A DNA stretch of 8,362 bases. Origin: Oxalobacteraceae bacterium (GTDB lineage Bacteria > Pseudomonadota > Gammaproteobacteria > Burkholderiales > Burkholderiaceae_D). Position 1 is the stretch's first letter. Each line of letters starts with the position of its first letter. Position numbers and translations under genes: made by a program. This document shows positions 1-6,424 of this stretch, piece by piece. The stretch spans positions 1 to 8,362 of the forward strand of contig CANFGA010000112.1 of the NCBI GenBank assembly GCA_947446335.1. Direction: 5' to 3'. The notes below the pieces were generated by a model. It worked only from the letters and a program-made list of their open reading frames with translations. It was not told the origin of the DNA and ran no database searches.

Positions 1-409
1 CCGTCGGCGACATCGGCATGTCCGAGTCGACCGGCACATTGCGCCAGCCCAGAACGACCTGGCCTTCGGCGCGCACGGCGCGCTCGATTTCCTGTTCGCA
101 GGCGATGCGCGATGCATTTTCCTTGGGCAGAAACACCATGCCCACGCCATATTCGCCCGGTGGCGGCAATTCCACGCCCTGTCTTGCCATTTCATCACGG
201 AAATACTGATCCGGAATCTGGATCAGGATGCCGGCACCGTCGCCCATCAGCTTGTCGGCGCCAACGGCACCGCGGTGATCCAGATTCTTCAGGATCAGCA
301 AGCCTTGCTCGACGATGGAGTGGCTCTTGTTGCCCTTGATATGGGCGACGAAACCGACGCCGCAGGCATCGTGTTCGTTGGAAGGGTCGTACAAACCTTG
401 GGCAATCAT
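1..409 (-). CDS. gltB: Glutamate synthase (NADPH) large subunit, N-terminal part; runs off the left edge
   Basis: GltB is the large subunit of glutamate synthase (GOGAT). It makes glutamate from glutamine and 2-oxoglutarate in the cytoplasm, with GltD as partner. Only the first 136 codons are present, all within the class II glutamine amidotransferase domain. The protein begins MIAQGLYDPSNEHDACGVGF. Cys16 in ACGVGF is the expected N-terminal nucleophile, exposed once a 15-residue propeptide is removed. Also visible are the DHRG motif (residues 44-47) and GDGAGIL (57-62 region), both typical of GltB. The ATG at 409 has a GGAG Shine-Dalgarno at 416-419, 6 nt upstream, and a good promoter behind it, so the start is well supported. 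Family length is about 1500-1580 residues, so over 90 percent lies outside the window. gltD would be expected downstream but cannot be seen. Confidence 0.95.
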   Translation of the reverse strand, partial: MIAQGLYDPSNEHDACGVGFVAHIKGNKSHSIVEQGLLILKNLDHRGAVGADKLMGDGAGILIQIPDQYFRDEMARQGVELPPPGEYGVGMVFLPKENASRIACEQEIERAVRAEGQVVLGWRNVPVDSDMPMSPT

Positions 410-444
410 GCGTTTCTCCACTGCTTTTTTGAAATCGAAATTCT

Positions 445-473
445 AGAATAGTGCAATGCAATAAAAAACTCAA
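445..473 (-). promoter_or_regulatory. Probable sigma70-type promoter of gltB
   Basis: On the minus strand a TTGAGT -35 box (468-473) and a TATTCT -10 box (445-450) are separated by exactly 17 bp of A/T-rich sequence. Transcription would start near 438 and leave a leader of about 29 nt before the gltB ATG at 409, with GGAG in it. Spacing, position and match are all good; there is no experimental evidence. The 8-bp palindrome TTCTAGAA (441-448) overlaps the -10 box and could be chance. The repeat patch starts only a few bases upstream of the -35 box. Confidence 0.55.
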
Positions 474-479
474 TCAGAA

Positions 480-585
480 CAATCAGGGTCAGAGTCGAAT
501 TGATTGCTTACACACCGCTGAAAACATTAAATGGGGACGGAGTAGATTGTTTGCTGCACGGTATTTGCTGCGCAATCGCTGCGTC
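480..585. repeat. Patch of short direct and inverted repeats at the 3' side of the RAYT-like gene
   Basis: Two related units lie 48 bp apart in the same orientation: GGGTCAGAGTCGAATTG starting at 486 and GGGACGGAGTAGATTG starting at 534. With one or two single-base gaps the similarity runs on through TTGCT and CAC, covering about 486-513 and 534-559. Each unit overlaps an inverted repeat: CAATCA (480-485) with TGATTG (501-506), and GATTG (545-549) with CAATC (573-577). The outer pair GGACG (535-539) and CGTCC (581-585) extends the second. TTTGCTGC is repeated at 550-557 and 564-571. From memory, GGGTCAGAGTC and GGGGACGGAG strings are common beside RAYT/IS200-like genes in proteobacteria; that recollection was not checked. 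This fills the 410-599 gap together with the gltB promoter. Confidence 0.5.
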
Positions 586-599
586 CAGCCGGGCCAAAG

Positions 600-1301
600 T
601 CAAGTCGGCAACGGCTTGTTCTTGAATGGCCGGCCGCGCTTGGCTGGCAATATCTGGCGCGCACTTTGCTGCTGCAGCGTAGCCTTGAATTGCTCGGATC
701 CGAGCGGCCAGCCCTTCAGCACCGCCTGTTCGATGACTGCGATCTCGTCTTGCGTCAGCGCTTGCTGCACCAGCGCATCATGGCTGGCTTCGCGCTCGAA
801 CGGCGTATTACCGAGTTGCCAATACAGTGCATGATCGGTGACCATCGGGTCTTGCCGCAATCCACCGTGGTGCATGTAGCTCGACCAGGGATAATCCCGG
901 GCCGTCGCCGCCACGCTGGTGCGCACCGGCAAAGTTTCGATATAGCGGCTGCACAGCATCAGATACTGCTCGATATCGATGACCGAAGTCTTGTAGCGGC
1001 CTTGCCACAACGTGCCGCTGCGGCCGTATTTGCGGTTGAAATAAGGCACGTAGTAGCGCCCTATCCATTGCATCATCTGGCCCAGGCCAGTCGCATCCGA
1101 CGGCGAAACCAGGCAATGCACGCAATCGGGCAACAATACATAGGCATGCACGGCGACCTTGAAGCTTTTGGCTGCGCTGCGCAACCAGCCCAGAAACGCG
1201 GTGTAATCGGCCGCATCGTGAAAGATGGCTTGACCGTTATTGCCGCGCGCAATCACATAATGCGGCTGGAATGGAATGATGAGACGGGGAAGACGGGCCA
1301 T
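600..1301 (-). CDS. REP-associated tyrosine transposase-like protein (RAYT, Y1_Tnp family) with degenerate HUH motif
   Basis: This is a 233-residue relative of the IS200/TnpA-REP (Y1) transposases, which in the known family nick and join single-stranded DNA at REP hairpins. Family signatures are the start MARLPRL, RGNN (19-22), GRSGTLWQGRYK (93-104), SRYIE (118-122, with Tyr120 as the expected catalytic tyrosine), DYPWSSY (136-142), and a C-terminal LGSEQF...KRGRP segment (200-225) with a basic tail. The HUH metal site, usually NHVH in this family, reads D59-C60-V61-H62, so its first histidine is a cysteine. Activity is therefore doubtful. The ATG at 1301 is chosen because the family begins MARLPRL; a TTG at 1343 would add 14 residues with no family match. 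No good Shine-Dalgarno is visible. The frame is intact. The gene has no obvious IS ends and lies alone between the regulator gene and gltB. Confidence 0.85.
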   Translation of the reverse strand: MARLPRLIIPFQPHYVIARGNNGQAIFHDAADYTAFLGWLRSAAKSFKVAVHAYVLLPDCVHCLVSPSDATGLGQMMQWIGRYYVPYFNRKYGRSGTLWQGRYKTSVIDIEQYLMLCSRYIETLPVRTSVAATARDYPWSSYMHHGGLRQDPMVTDHALYWQLGNTPFEREASHDALVQQALTQDEIAVIEQAVLKGWPLGSEQFKATLQQQSARQILPAKRGRPFKNKPLPT

Positions 1302-1312
1302 GGTCTGGAAAC

Positions 1313-1330
1313 GTAGTGTCGGATACGACA
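1313..1330 (+). repeat. GTAG-headed small hairpin, possible REP-like site
   Basis: On the plus strand GTAG (1313-1316) is followed at once by TGTCG-GATA-CGACA, a perfect 5-bp stem with a 4-nt loop, just upstream of the RAYT-like start codon. Known REP elements served by RAYT proteins have a GTAG-type tetranucleotide directly 5' of a hairpin, so the geometry fits. The stem is short and only one copy is seen here, so chance is quite possible. The site could instead be part of the gene's 5' leader structure. Confidence 0.3.
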
Positions 1331-1356
1331 ATGGTACAAGCAAAAATCAAGCCAAA

Positions 1357-1371
1357 GTGCCGGGCCGGCAC
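1357..1371 (-). terminator. GC-rich perfect hairpin followed by a broken T-run, possible terminator
   Basis: GTGCCGG and CCGGCAC form a 7-bp inverted repeat around one central base; as RNA this folds as a 6-bp stem with a 3-nt loop. On the minus strand it is followed by TTTGGCTTGATTTTT, an interrupted U-tract. It lies 67 bp past the response regulator stop codon, in the right direction to end the helicase-kinase-regulator transcript before the RAYT-like gene. The interrupted T-run makes it a weak intrinsic terminator at best. Confidence 0.35.
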
Positions 1372-1389
1372 GCTTGAACGAAAATGACC

Positions 1390-1421
1390 GGCTCCGCTAA
1401 CGGGGGACGCTGGCGGAAGCC
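1390..1421 (-). terminator. Large imperfect hairpin just after the response regulator gene
   Basis: The arms GGCTTCCGCCAGCG and CGTTAGCGGAGCC (minus strand) pair over about 12 bp around a TCCCC loop, with one bulged T, one C-A mismatch and one G-T wobble. It starts 17 bp downstream of the regulator stop at 1438. Only a short TTTT follows, in CATTTTCG. It may slow or end transcription, protect the 3' end of the operon mRNA, or be a degenerate palindromic repeat. Confidence 0.35.
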
Positions 1422-1437
1422 AATCCTGCGCCCGGGT

Positions 1438-2112
1438 TCAGCCCAGCGTGAAGCCGATCGACAGGCTGTAACCTTCACCATAGGCGCTGCGCAGAGGCAA
1501 GTCCTGACCCAGGCCGGTGCGCACCTTCTTGCGCAGCCGATAAGCCAGCATGTCGATGCGCCGCCCGGCATCCGGGTCGTTGTCGCCCATCCCCGCCACG
1601 ATCGTCTCGCGCGAGACCGGGCGCGTGCTCAGCGTGAGCAGATGCAGGAAGCCAAATTCCTTCTCGGTCAGGGAAATGCTCAAGCCCATCAAGTCCAGCG
1701 TGCGCGCACCGACCTTCAGCGTCCACGATTCGTTGCCGGACGCCTGCGGGCCGACGCGGCGCTCGAGCGCCTCGATGTGGGCGGCCAATTCAAGAAATTT
1801 GATCGGTTTGGTCAGGTAGTGATCGGCACCCAGGCGCAAGCCGAGGATGCGACTGTCCAGCGCAACGCGCCCGGTCAGCACCAGCAAACCGATCTGGGGA
1901 TACAGCTGCCGCATGCGCGGAATCACCTCGAAGCCGTCGGCATCCGGCAAACCCAGATCGAGCACGATCACGTCAGCCTTGCCTTGGCTAAGCGCCTCCC
2001 ACATCTCGCCAGCGCAGCGCGCGATCGTGACTTGGTGCTCGAGATCGATCAGAAACTGCGCCATTTCTTCAGCGTAGTCCAGATTGTCTTCGACGATCAA
2101 AATTTTCGTCAT
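1438..2112 (-). CDS. Two-component response regulator, OmpR/PhoB family
   Basis: A 224-residue DNA-binding response regulator. The receiver domain spans residues 1-120: acidic pocket Glu8-Asp9, phospho-acceptor Asp52 in VLDLGLPDADG, Thr80 in VLTG, and Lys102 in YLTKP. The C-terminal part (about 130-224) is a winged helix of the OmpR type, with LTEKEFGFLHLL, a basic YRLRKKV recognition segment and the closing wing GEGYSLSIGF. It most likely acts as a phosphorylation-dependent transcription factor for the kinase encoded just upstream. MTKILIVEDN at 2112 matches the usual family start; an in-frame ATG at 2121 (MASMTK) is equally possible. Neither has a clear Shine-Dalgarno, which suggests translation coupled to the kinase gene. 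Target genes are not evident; self-regulation of the operon is an inference only. Confidence 0.92.
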   Translation of the reverse strand: MTKILIVEDNLDYAEEMAQFLIDLEHQVTIARCAGEMWEALSQGKADVIVLDLGLPDADGFEVIPRMRQLYPQIGLLVLTGRVALDSRILGLRLGADHYLTKPIKFLELAAHIEALERRVGPQASGNESWTLKVGARTLDLMGLSISLTEKEFGFLHLLTLSTRPVSRETIVAGMGDNDPDAGRRIDMLAYRLRKKVRTGLGQDLPLRSAYGEGYSLSIGFTLG

Positions 2113-2158
2113 GGATGCCATTCGTGTAAGTTGAACCCGCCCTTTCAGGCGAGGGCCC

Positions 2159-3127
2159 TCAAGCGCTGGACTGATCGGATCCGGCCACAGCCCGGGCTGC
2201 GGAATTATCACTGTTACTTGCATCAGAAGCAAGGAATTTCCCTGTGGCAACCCCTGCCGGCAACCATATTTGGAATGCAGCACCGCCTTGCGCGCGGTTT
2301 TGAACCGTTAGTGTACCGCCTTGCGCCTCGATCATCGTTTTCGCGATGTACAAGCCCAGGCCGGATCCGGCGTGTGCGCCGGCATTGCTGCCGCGAAAAA
2401 ACTTGTCGAATACCTGCGGCAAGTCGTGCAGCGGCACGCCAAGACCCTCGTCCTGCACCAGAATTTCGATGCCGCCCCCGGGTGGCAGGCGCACTATCAA
2501 TTCGATCAAGCTGCCGGGCGGTGCATAATTGACCGCATTCTCCAGCAGCACCTGCAGACACATCCGCATCGCATCGGGCTCGCAGCGCAGCAAGGTCGCG
2601 CCAGCGCCCTCCATCTGCAGCGTGATCGGGTGCCGGCTGCTGTCGGCTTGCGCCAGCGCCCCTTCCAGCAACGCCGAAACCGTGATTTGATTGACTACCG
2701 GCGCGCGCCCGATGCTGGCCATGCGCTGCGGCGACAAATGGCCATCGACCAGCGCCAGCAGTTGCTCGAGCGCGCGGCCCATCTTGCGGTAGCGCTGGCG
2801 GGTCGCTGCACTGGCATCATCGGCCGTCATTTCAAGGCTCTGGATCACGCCGTCGATGGTCGCCAGCGGGCTGCGAAATTCGTGCGACAGCATCGCCGTG
2901 AAGCGCTGAGATTCGAGCTCGGATTCACGCTGCGCTGCCAGCCGGGATTCACGCTGGCATTCGATCTGATAGGCGCAGCGCCATTTTTCTTGGCGCGCGC
3001 TCTCGGCGGCGGCGGCGTTGCGCAATTGTTCGGCATCGTGCTGCGCGCGCGCCAGCGCAAAGCGCAAGCGCAGACAATAAGCAGCCAGCACGACGACCAG
3101 CAAAACCAACAGCAGCAGCGTCGTCAT
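2159..3127 (-). CDS. Sensor histidine kinase with a single N-terminal membrane segment
   Basis: A 322-residue histidine kinase that should phosphorylate the regulator encoded next to it. Order of parts: one hydrophobic segment at residues 3-18 right at the N-terminus; an Arg/Glu/Ala-rich probable coiled coil (24-78); a HisKA dimerisation domain with phospho-acceptor His82 in LSHEFRSPL; and a HATPase domain with N box LLENAVNYAP (Asn197), G1 box DEGLGVP (226-232), F box FDKFFRG (240-246) and G2 box GSGLGLYIA (254-262). A Ser/Ala-rich tail of about 30 residues follows. All catalytic motifs are intact. There is no periplasmic sensor loop, second membrane helix, HAMP or PAS, so it is short for a membrane kinase. 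The ATG overlaps the helicase stop by 4 bp (ATGA), which points to coupled translation. The regulator starts 37-46 bp after this stop. Confidence 0.92.
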   Translation of the reverse strand: MTTLLLLVLLVVVLAAYCLRLRFALARAQHDAEQLRNAAAAESARQEKWRCAYQIECQRESRLAAQRESELESQRFTAMLSHEFRSPLATIDGVIQSLEMTADDASAATRQRYRKMGRALEQLLALVDGHLSPQRMASIGRAPVVNQITVSALLEGALAQADSSRHPITLQMEGAGATLLRCEPDAMRMCLQVLLENAVNYAPPGSLIELIVRLPPGGGIEILVQDEGLGVPLHDLPQVFDKFFRGSNAGAHAGSGLGLYIAKTMIEAQGGTLTVQNRAQGGAAFQIWLPAGVATGKFLASDASNSDNSAARAVAGSDQSSA

Positions 3128-6100
3128 TCCTGGTCGACCAGCGGCGCGAAAATCTGCTGCAAGTCTTCCTGCGTCAATGCCATGTTGTGCGCCTCGCCTT
3201 CGGCCAGTATCGAGTGCGCCAGCGCTGCCTTCTTTTGCTGCAACAGCTGGATTTTTTCTTCCAGCGTGCCTTTGGCGATCAGCTTGTAGACGAACACCGG
3301 CTTGTCCTGGCCGATGCGCCAGGCGCGGTCGGTGGCCTGGTTTTCAGCGGCCGGGTTCCACCATGGGTCGTAATGGATCACGGTATCGGCCGCAGTGAGG
3401 TTCAGGCCGACGCCGCCCGCCTTCAGGCTGATCAGGAAGATCGGCACCGCCCCTTGCTGGAATGCGGCTACCTGCGCGGCCCGGTCGCGCGTCTCGCCGG
3501 TCAGCAAGGCATAGGCGATGCCGCGCAGCGCCAGCTCTTCCTCGATCAATTTCAGCATGCTGGTAAATTGCGAAAAGATCAGGATCTTGCGCCCCTCGTC
3601 GAGCAAATCTTCGACCATTTGCATCAGATCGATCAGCTTGGCCGAACCGGCGCCCTGCTTCTTCGATGGCAAGGACTTCACCAGACGCGGGTCGCAGCAA
3701 ACCTGGCGCAGCTTCAGCAGCGCTTCCAGGATCACGATCTGGCTGCGCGCCACGCCTTTCTTGCCGATCTCGTCGCGCACCTTTTGATCCATCGCCAGCC
3801 GCACCGTCTCGTACAGGTCGCGCTGGACGCCGGTCAGTTCGACCTTGCGCACCATCTCTGTCTTCGGTGGCAATTCCTTGGCCACATTGTCCTTGGTGCG
3901 GCGCAACAGGAAGGGCTGGAGGCGACGGCTCAGCAGAGCGCCCCGTTGCTTGTCGCCGGTGCGCTCGATCGGGTAGCGAAACTGGGCATTGAAACTCTTC
4001 TCGTCGCCCAGCAAGTCCGGCAGCAGAAAATGGAACTGCGACCACAATTCGCCCAGGTGGTTTTCCAGCGGCGTGCCCGACAGGCACAGGCGGTGGCGCG
4101 CGCGCAGCATGCCCGCGCTTTGCGCCGCCTTCGAACGCGTGTTCTTGATGTAGTGCGATTCATCGAGGATCAGCAAATGGAATGCATGCTCGCCCAGCTT
4201 TTCCAGGTCGCGCGGCAGCAGCGCATAGGTAGTCAAGACCAGATCGCAGTCGCCGATCGCATCGAATTGCCGATCCTTGCCTTGCAATAGCAGCACGCGC
4301 AATCCGGGCGCGAAGCGCGCCGCCTCGTCTTGCCAGTTGGCCATCAGGCTGGTCGGCGCGATCACCAGCGCCGGACAATCGAGCCGACCGGCTTCCTTTT
4401 CGAGCAGGATATGGGCCAGTGTTTGCACCGTCTTGCCCAGGCCCATGTCGTCGGCCAGGATGCCGGCCAGGCCAGCGCCGCGCAAGAACTGCATCCACGC
4501 CACGCCTTCTTGCTGGTAGTCGCGCAAGGACGCCTGCAGGCCGACCGGGGCCGCCACCGGCCGCACCGCGCCAAAGGCGCTCAACTGGCGCCCCATCTCG
4601 CGCAAGGTTTCGCCGCCGCTCCAGCGCAGATCGACGCCGCGCGCCAGCTGGTCCAGGCGCGCGGCGTCGAGCGTGGACAGACGCAGCGCAGGCGCACTCT
4701 GGCCTTGGCTGAAGTAGAGCTCGCCCAGCGTGCCCAGGATCGGCTTCACCCGGTCCCAGGGCAATGCCACCCGCGCGCCGCCAGGCAGGCTCGCCAGCAT
4801 CTGGTCGCCGGCGGCATGCCTGGCCAGCGCTGCCGGCGTATAGTCGTCGGGACCGTTGCGGATCAATTGCACCAGCACCGGCAGCAGCGGCACGCGCGCG
4901 CCATCGACGACGATGCCCAATTCCAGATCGAACCAGTCGCGCCCCGCATCGGGTGTCGACCCCGGGGCCGGCGGTGGCACGCTGACGTCGGCATACCAGT
5001 CGTCGACCAGCGCGACGCCATAACGGTATTTCTTGGTTTTTTCGACGATCCAGCCAGCCGCTTGCAAGGCCGGGATGCCGCTCGCGCAAAAACGCAGCCA
5101 TGCCGCTTCGCCCGCTTGCAGCAATGCACCCTTGAGCGCCGACAGCGGCAACGCCGGCGGTGGCGCAAAGCCGTGCGCCTGCAGCGTTTCCAGCGCCTGC
5201 GCCTCGGCAGTCGCATCACGCAAGATGACTTCGGTGACGCCGCCCTTTTGCCGCACCGCGCGCTGCGACGGATCGCTAGAAACACGCTCGCCGTCGTAAT
5301 CGTAGGACAGCACGGCAAAGTCGACCCAGCGCTGGCCCAGGCTGGTGGCCAGCAGCGCGCTGTCGAGCAACAGCACCGGCTGCGCCGGCACATCGCCGCG
5401 CTGGCGTTGCGGCAGCGCCTGCGGCAACGGCACCAGTTGCTGCAAGTCGTGCGCCAGCAGCAGCTGCGATACGCGCGCCTTGTCTTGCGCACCGAGCAAC
5501 GGCGCCTGCGCCACCAGCGCCTGCAATTCGAAGGGCGCGATGTCGAGCTCGCCGCACTCGAGCGCCAGCACGCCGCAACTCAGGTTATCGATGTACCAGG
5601 GCGGATCGGTCGGCAGCATGTAGTCGACCTGGTCGATCTGCCCTTTCTGGCGCGTGCCTGGCGGCGGCGCTACCTGCCAGCCCAGACGCAGCTGCTTGCC
5701 CTCTTCGCGCCACAGCAGCCGCGCGGCACGCTGCGCACCCGCTTGCAAGGGATAGACCAGGCCGTTGCCGACATCGGCCCACGAATTGGCCCACAACAAC
5801 TGGCCCTGATCGCACAGCATCTGCAGCAGCAGCGCGCCCATCTTGCCCTTGGGCTCGGCGGCCGAACCGGCTTGTGCGTTCTGGCCGCTGCGCATGGCGA
5901 CAAAGAAGCGCACCAGGTCTTCGTCGCAAGCGAGCATGAAGGCTGGCGGCGCGGACAGCAATGAAAACACTTCGTTGACCGGGCTGGCCGACGCCACGTC
6001 GCCATTGGCGCGCAAGCGCGCCTTGTACAGGCACAGCGCGACGCGGCGCCCGCCGCTGCCGGGCGCCAGCACATAGATCAGGCGATGCGGGTTAAGCACC

Positions 6101-6270
6101 GGATCCAGGCTCAGGTCGGCCTTAGGATGCGCCGCCGCATCGACCCGCTGCAGCCAGCTGGCGAGGGCCGCCGGCAAAGGGTCAGCCGCGGCATGGCCCG
6201 GCGCGGCAGGAGCCGCCACGCTCTGGTCGCGGGTAAAATCGATAGTGCGCATATGGTTCAGGAAAGTCAT
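3124..6270 (-). CDS. SNF2-family DEAD/DEAH-box helicase (bacterial Swi2/Snf2 type)
   Basis: A protein of about 1048 residues with a complete Snf2 ATPase core in its C-terminal half. Numbered from the ATG at 6270, the motifs are: DDMGLGKT (607-614, Walker A), APTSLMANW (638-646), DESH (703-706, Walker B), SGTPLEN (731-737), ILIFSQFTSML (896-906), and SLKAGGVGLNL to QATDRAWRIGQ (948-988, motifs V-VI). The roughly 560 residues before it match in style the accessory domain of bacterial Snf2 helicases. No SWIM zinc-finger cysteine/histidine cluster is visible at the N-terminus. Such proteins use ATP to move on duplex nucleic acid or strip proteins from it; the bacterial role is mostly unknown. Start choice is uncertain: TTG 6282, ATG 6270 and ATG 6252 are in frame, with no strong Shine-Dalgarno for any. 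It is first in an operon with the kinase and regulator. Confidence 0.93.
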   Translation of the reverse strand: MTFLNHMRTIDFTRDQSVAAPAAPGHAAADPLPAALASWLQRVDAAAHPKADLSLDPVLNPHRLIYVLAPGSGGRRVALCLYKARLRANGDVASASPVNEVFSLLSAPPAFMLACDEDLVRFFVAMRSGQNAQAGSAAEPKGKMGALLLQMLCDQGQLLWANSWADVGNGLVYPLQAGAQRAARLLWREEGKQLRLGWQVAPPPGTRQKGQIDQVDYMLPTDPPWYIDNLSCGVLALECGELDIAPFELQALVAQAPLLGAQDKARVSQLLLAHDLQQLVPLPQALPQRQRGDVPAQPVLLLDSALLATSLGQRWVDFAVLSYDYDGERVSSDPSQRAVRQKGGVTEVILRDATAEAQALETLQAHGFAPPPALPLSALKGALLQAGEAAWLRFCASGIPALQAAGWIVEKTKKYRYGVALVDDWYADVSVPPPAPGSTPDAGRDWFDLELGIVVDGARVPLLPVLVQLIRNGPDDYTPAALARHAAGDQMLASLPGGARVALPWDRVKPILGTLGELYFSQGQSAPALRLSTLDAARLDQLARGVDLRWSGGETLREMGRQLSAFGAVRPVAAPVGLQASLRDYQQEGVAWMQFLRGAGLAGILADDMGLGKTVQTLAHILLEKEAGRLDCPALVIAPTSLMANWQDEAARFAPGLRVLLLQGKDRQFDAIGDCDLVLTTYALLPRDLEKLGEHAFHLLILDESHYIKNTRSKAAQSAGMLRARHRLCLSGTPLENHLGELWSQFHFLLPDLLGDEKSFNAQFRYPIERTGDKQRGALLSRRLQPFLLRRTKDNVAKELPPKTEMVRKVELTGVQRDLYETVRLAMDQKVRDEIGKKGVARSQIVILEALLKLRQVCCDPRLVKSLPSKKQGAGSAKLIDLMQMVEDLLDEGRKILIFSQFTSMLKLIEEELALRGIAYALLTGETRDRAAQVAAFQQGAVPIFLISLKAGGVGLNLTAADTVIHYDPWWNPAAENQATDRAWRIGQDKPVFVYKLIAKGTLEEKIQLLQQKKAALAHSILAEGEAHNMALTQEDLQQIFAPLVDQE

Positions 6271-6290
6271 CAGAATCGGCAACAGGCGAC

Positions 6291-6296
6291 ATTATC
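6291..6296 (-). promoter_or_regulatory. Possible -10 box for the helicase operon
   Basis: GATAAT on the minus strand would place the transcript start near 6284, giving a 14-nt leader to the ATG at 6270 or 32 nt to the ATG at 6252, and arguing against the TTG at 6282. A TTGCAT (6309-6314) lies upstream but only 12 bp away, too close for a standard -35 box. Weak evidence. Confidence 0.25.
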
Positions 6297-6344
6297 CGCG
6301 ATACTTGAATGCAATGTTCATCGAAGATGGCGGAAATGCGTCGC

Positions 6345-6362
6345 ACAGTCCATTTGGACTGT
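6345..6362. promoter_or_regulatory. 8-bp perfect inverted repeat between the divergent helicase and tex genes, candidate operator
   Basis: ACAGTCCA-TT-TGGACTGT is a perfect two-fold repeat with a 2-bp spacer, 62 bp from the tex start and about 75 bp from the helicase start. Its symmetry and place between divergent genes fit a dimeric regulator binding site. It is not followed by a T-run in either direction, so it is unlikely to be a terminator. The operon's own response regulator is one candidate binder, but OmpR-type regulators more often use direct repeats, so no assignment is made. Confidence 0.4.
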
Positions 6363-6424
6363 CAAGACTGGCGCAATCGCACCGATTCGGTATCATTGCC
6401 CGCTCCACTGTCCAGGAAAATCCC

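Noticed and set aside
195..473. 92-codon minus-strand frame overlapping the start of gltB
   Set aside because: It is in another frame than gltB, begins inside the gltB promoter and yields an Arg-rich sequence without family features.
666..1316. 216-codon plus-strand frame opposite the RAYT-like gene
   Set aside because: The minus-strand frame carries the RAYT family motifs throughout; the antisense frame matches no family I recognise.
600..1440. Complete insertion sequence with terminal inverted repeats and target-site duplication around the RAYT-like gene
   Set aside because: I found no matching terminal inverted repeats or flanking duplication; RAYT genes are normally single-copy and not bounded like an IS.
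2138..2160. Palindrome GAGGGCCCTC and a small CGCC/GGCG stem between the kinase and regulator genes
   Set aside because: Short, partly within the kinase stop region, and without a T-run; easily expected by chance at this GC content.
1384..3289. Two long plus-strand frames (382 and 322 codons) opposite the regulator and kinase genes
   Set aside because: Both overlie genes with complete two-component motifs; the antisense products show no domain features.
4330..5964. 544-codon open frame on the plus strand opposite the helicase gene
   Set aside because: Low-complexity Arg/Gln/His-rich product lying over a confirmed SNF2 helicase; a codon-bias shadow with no initiation signal.
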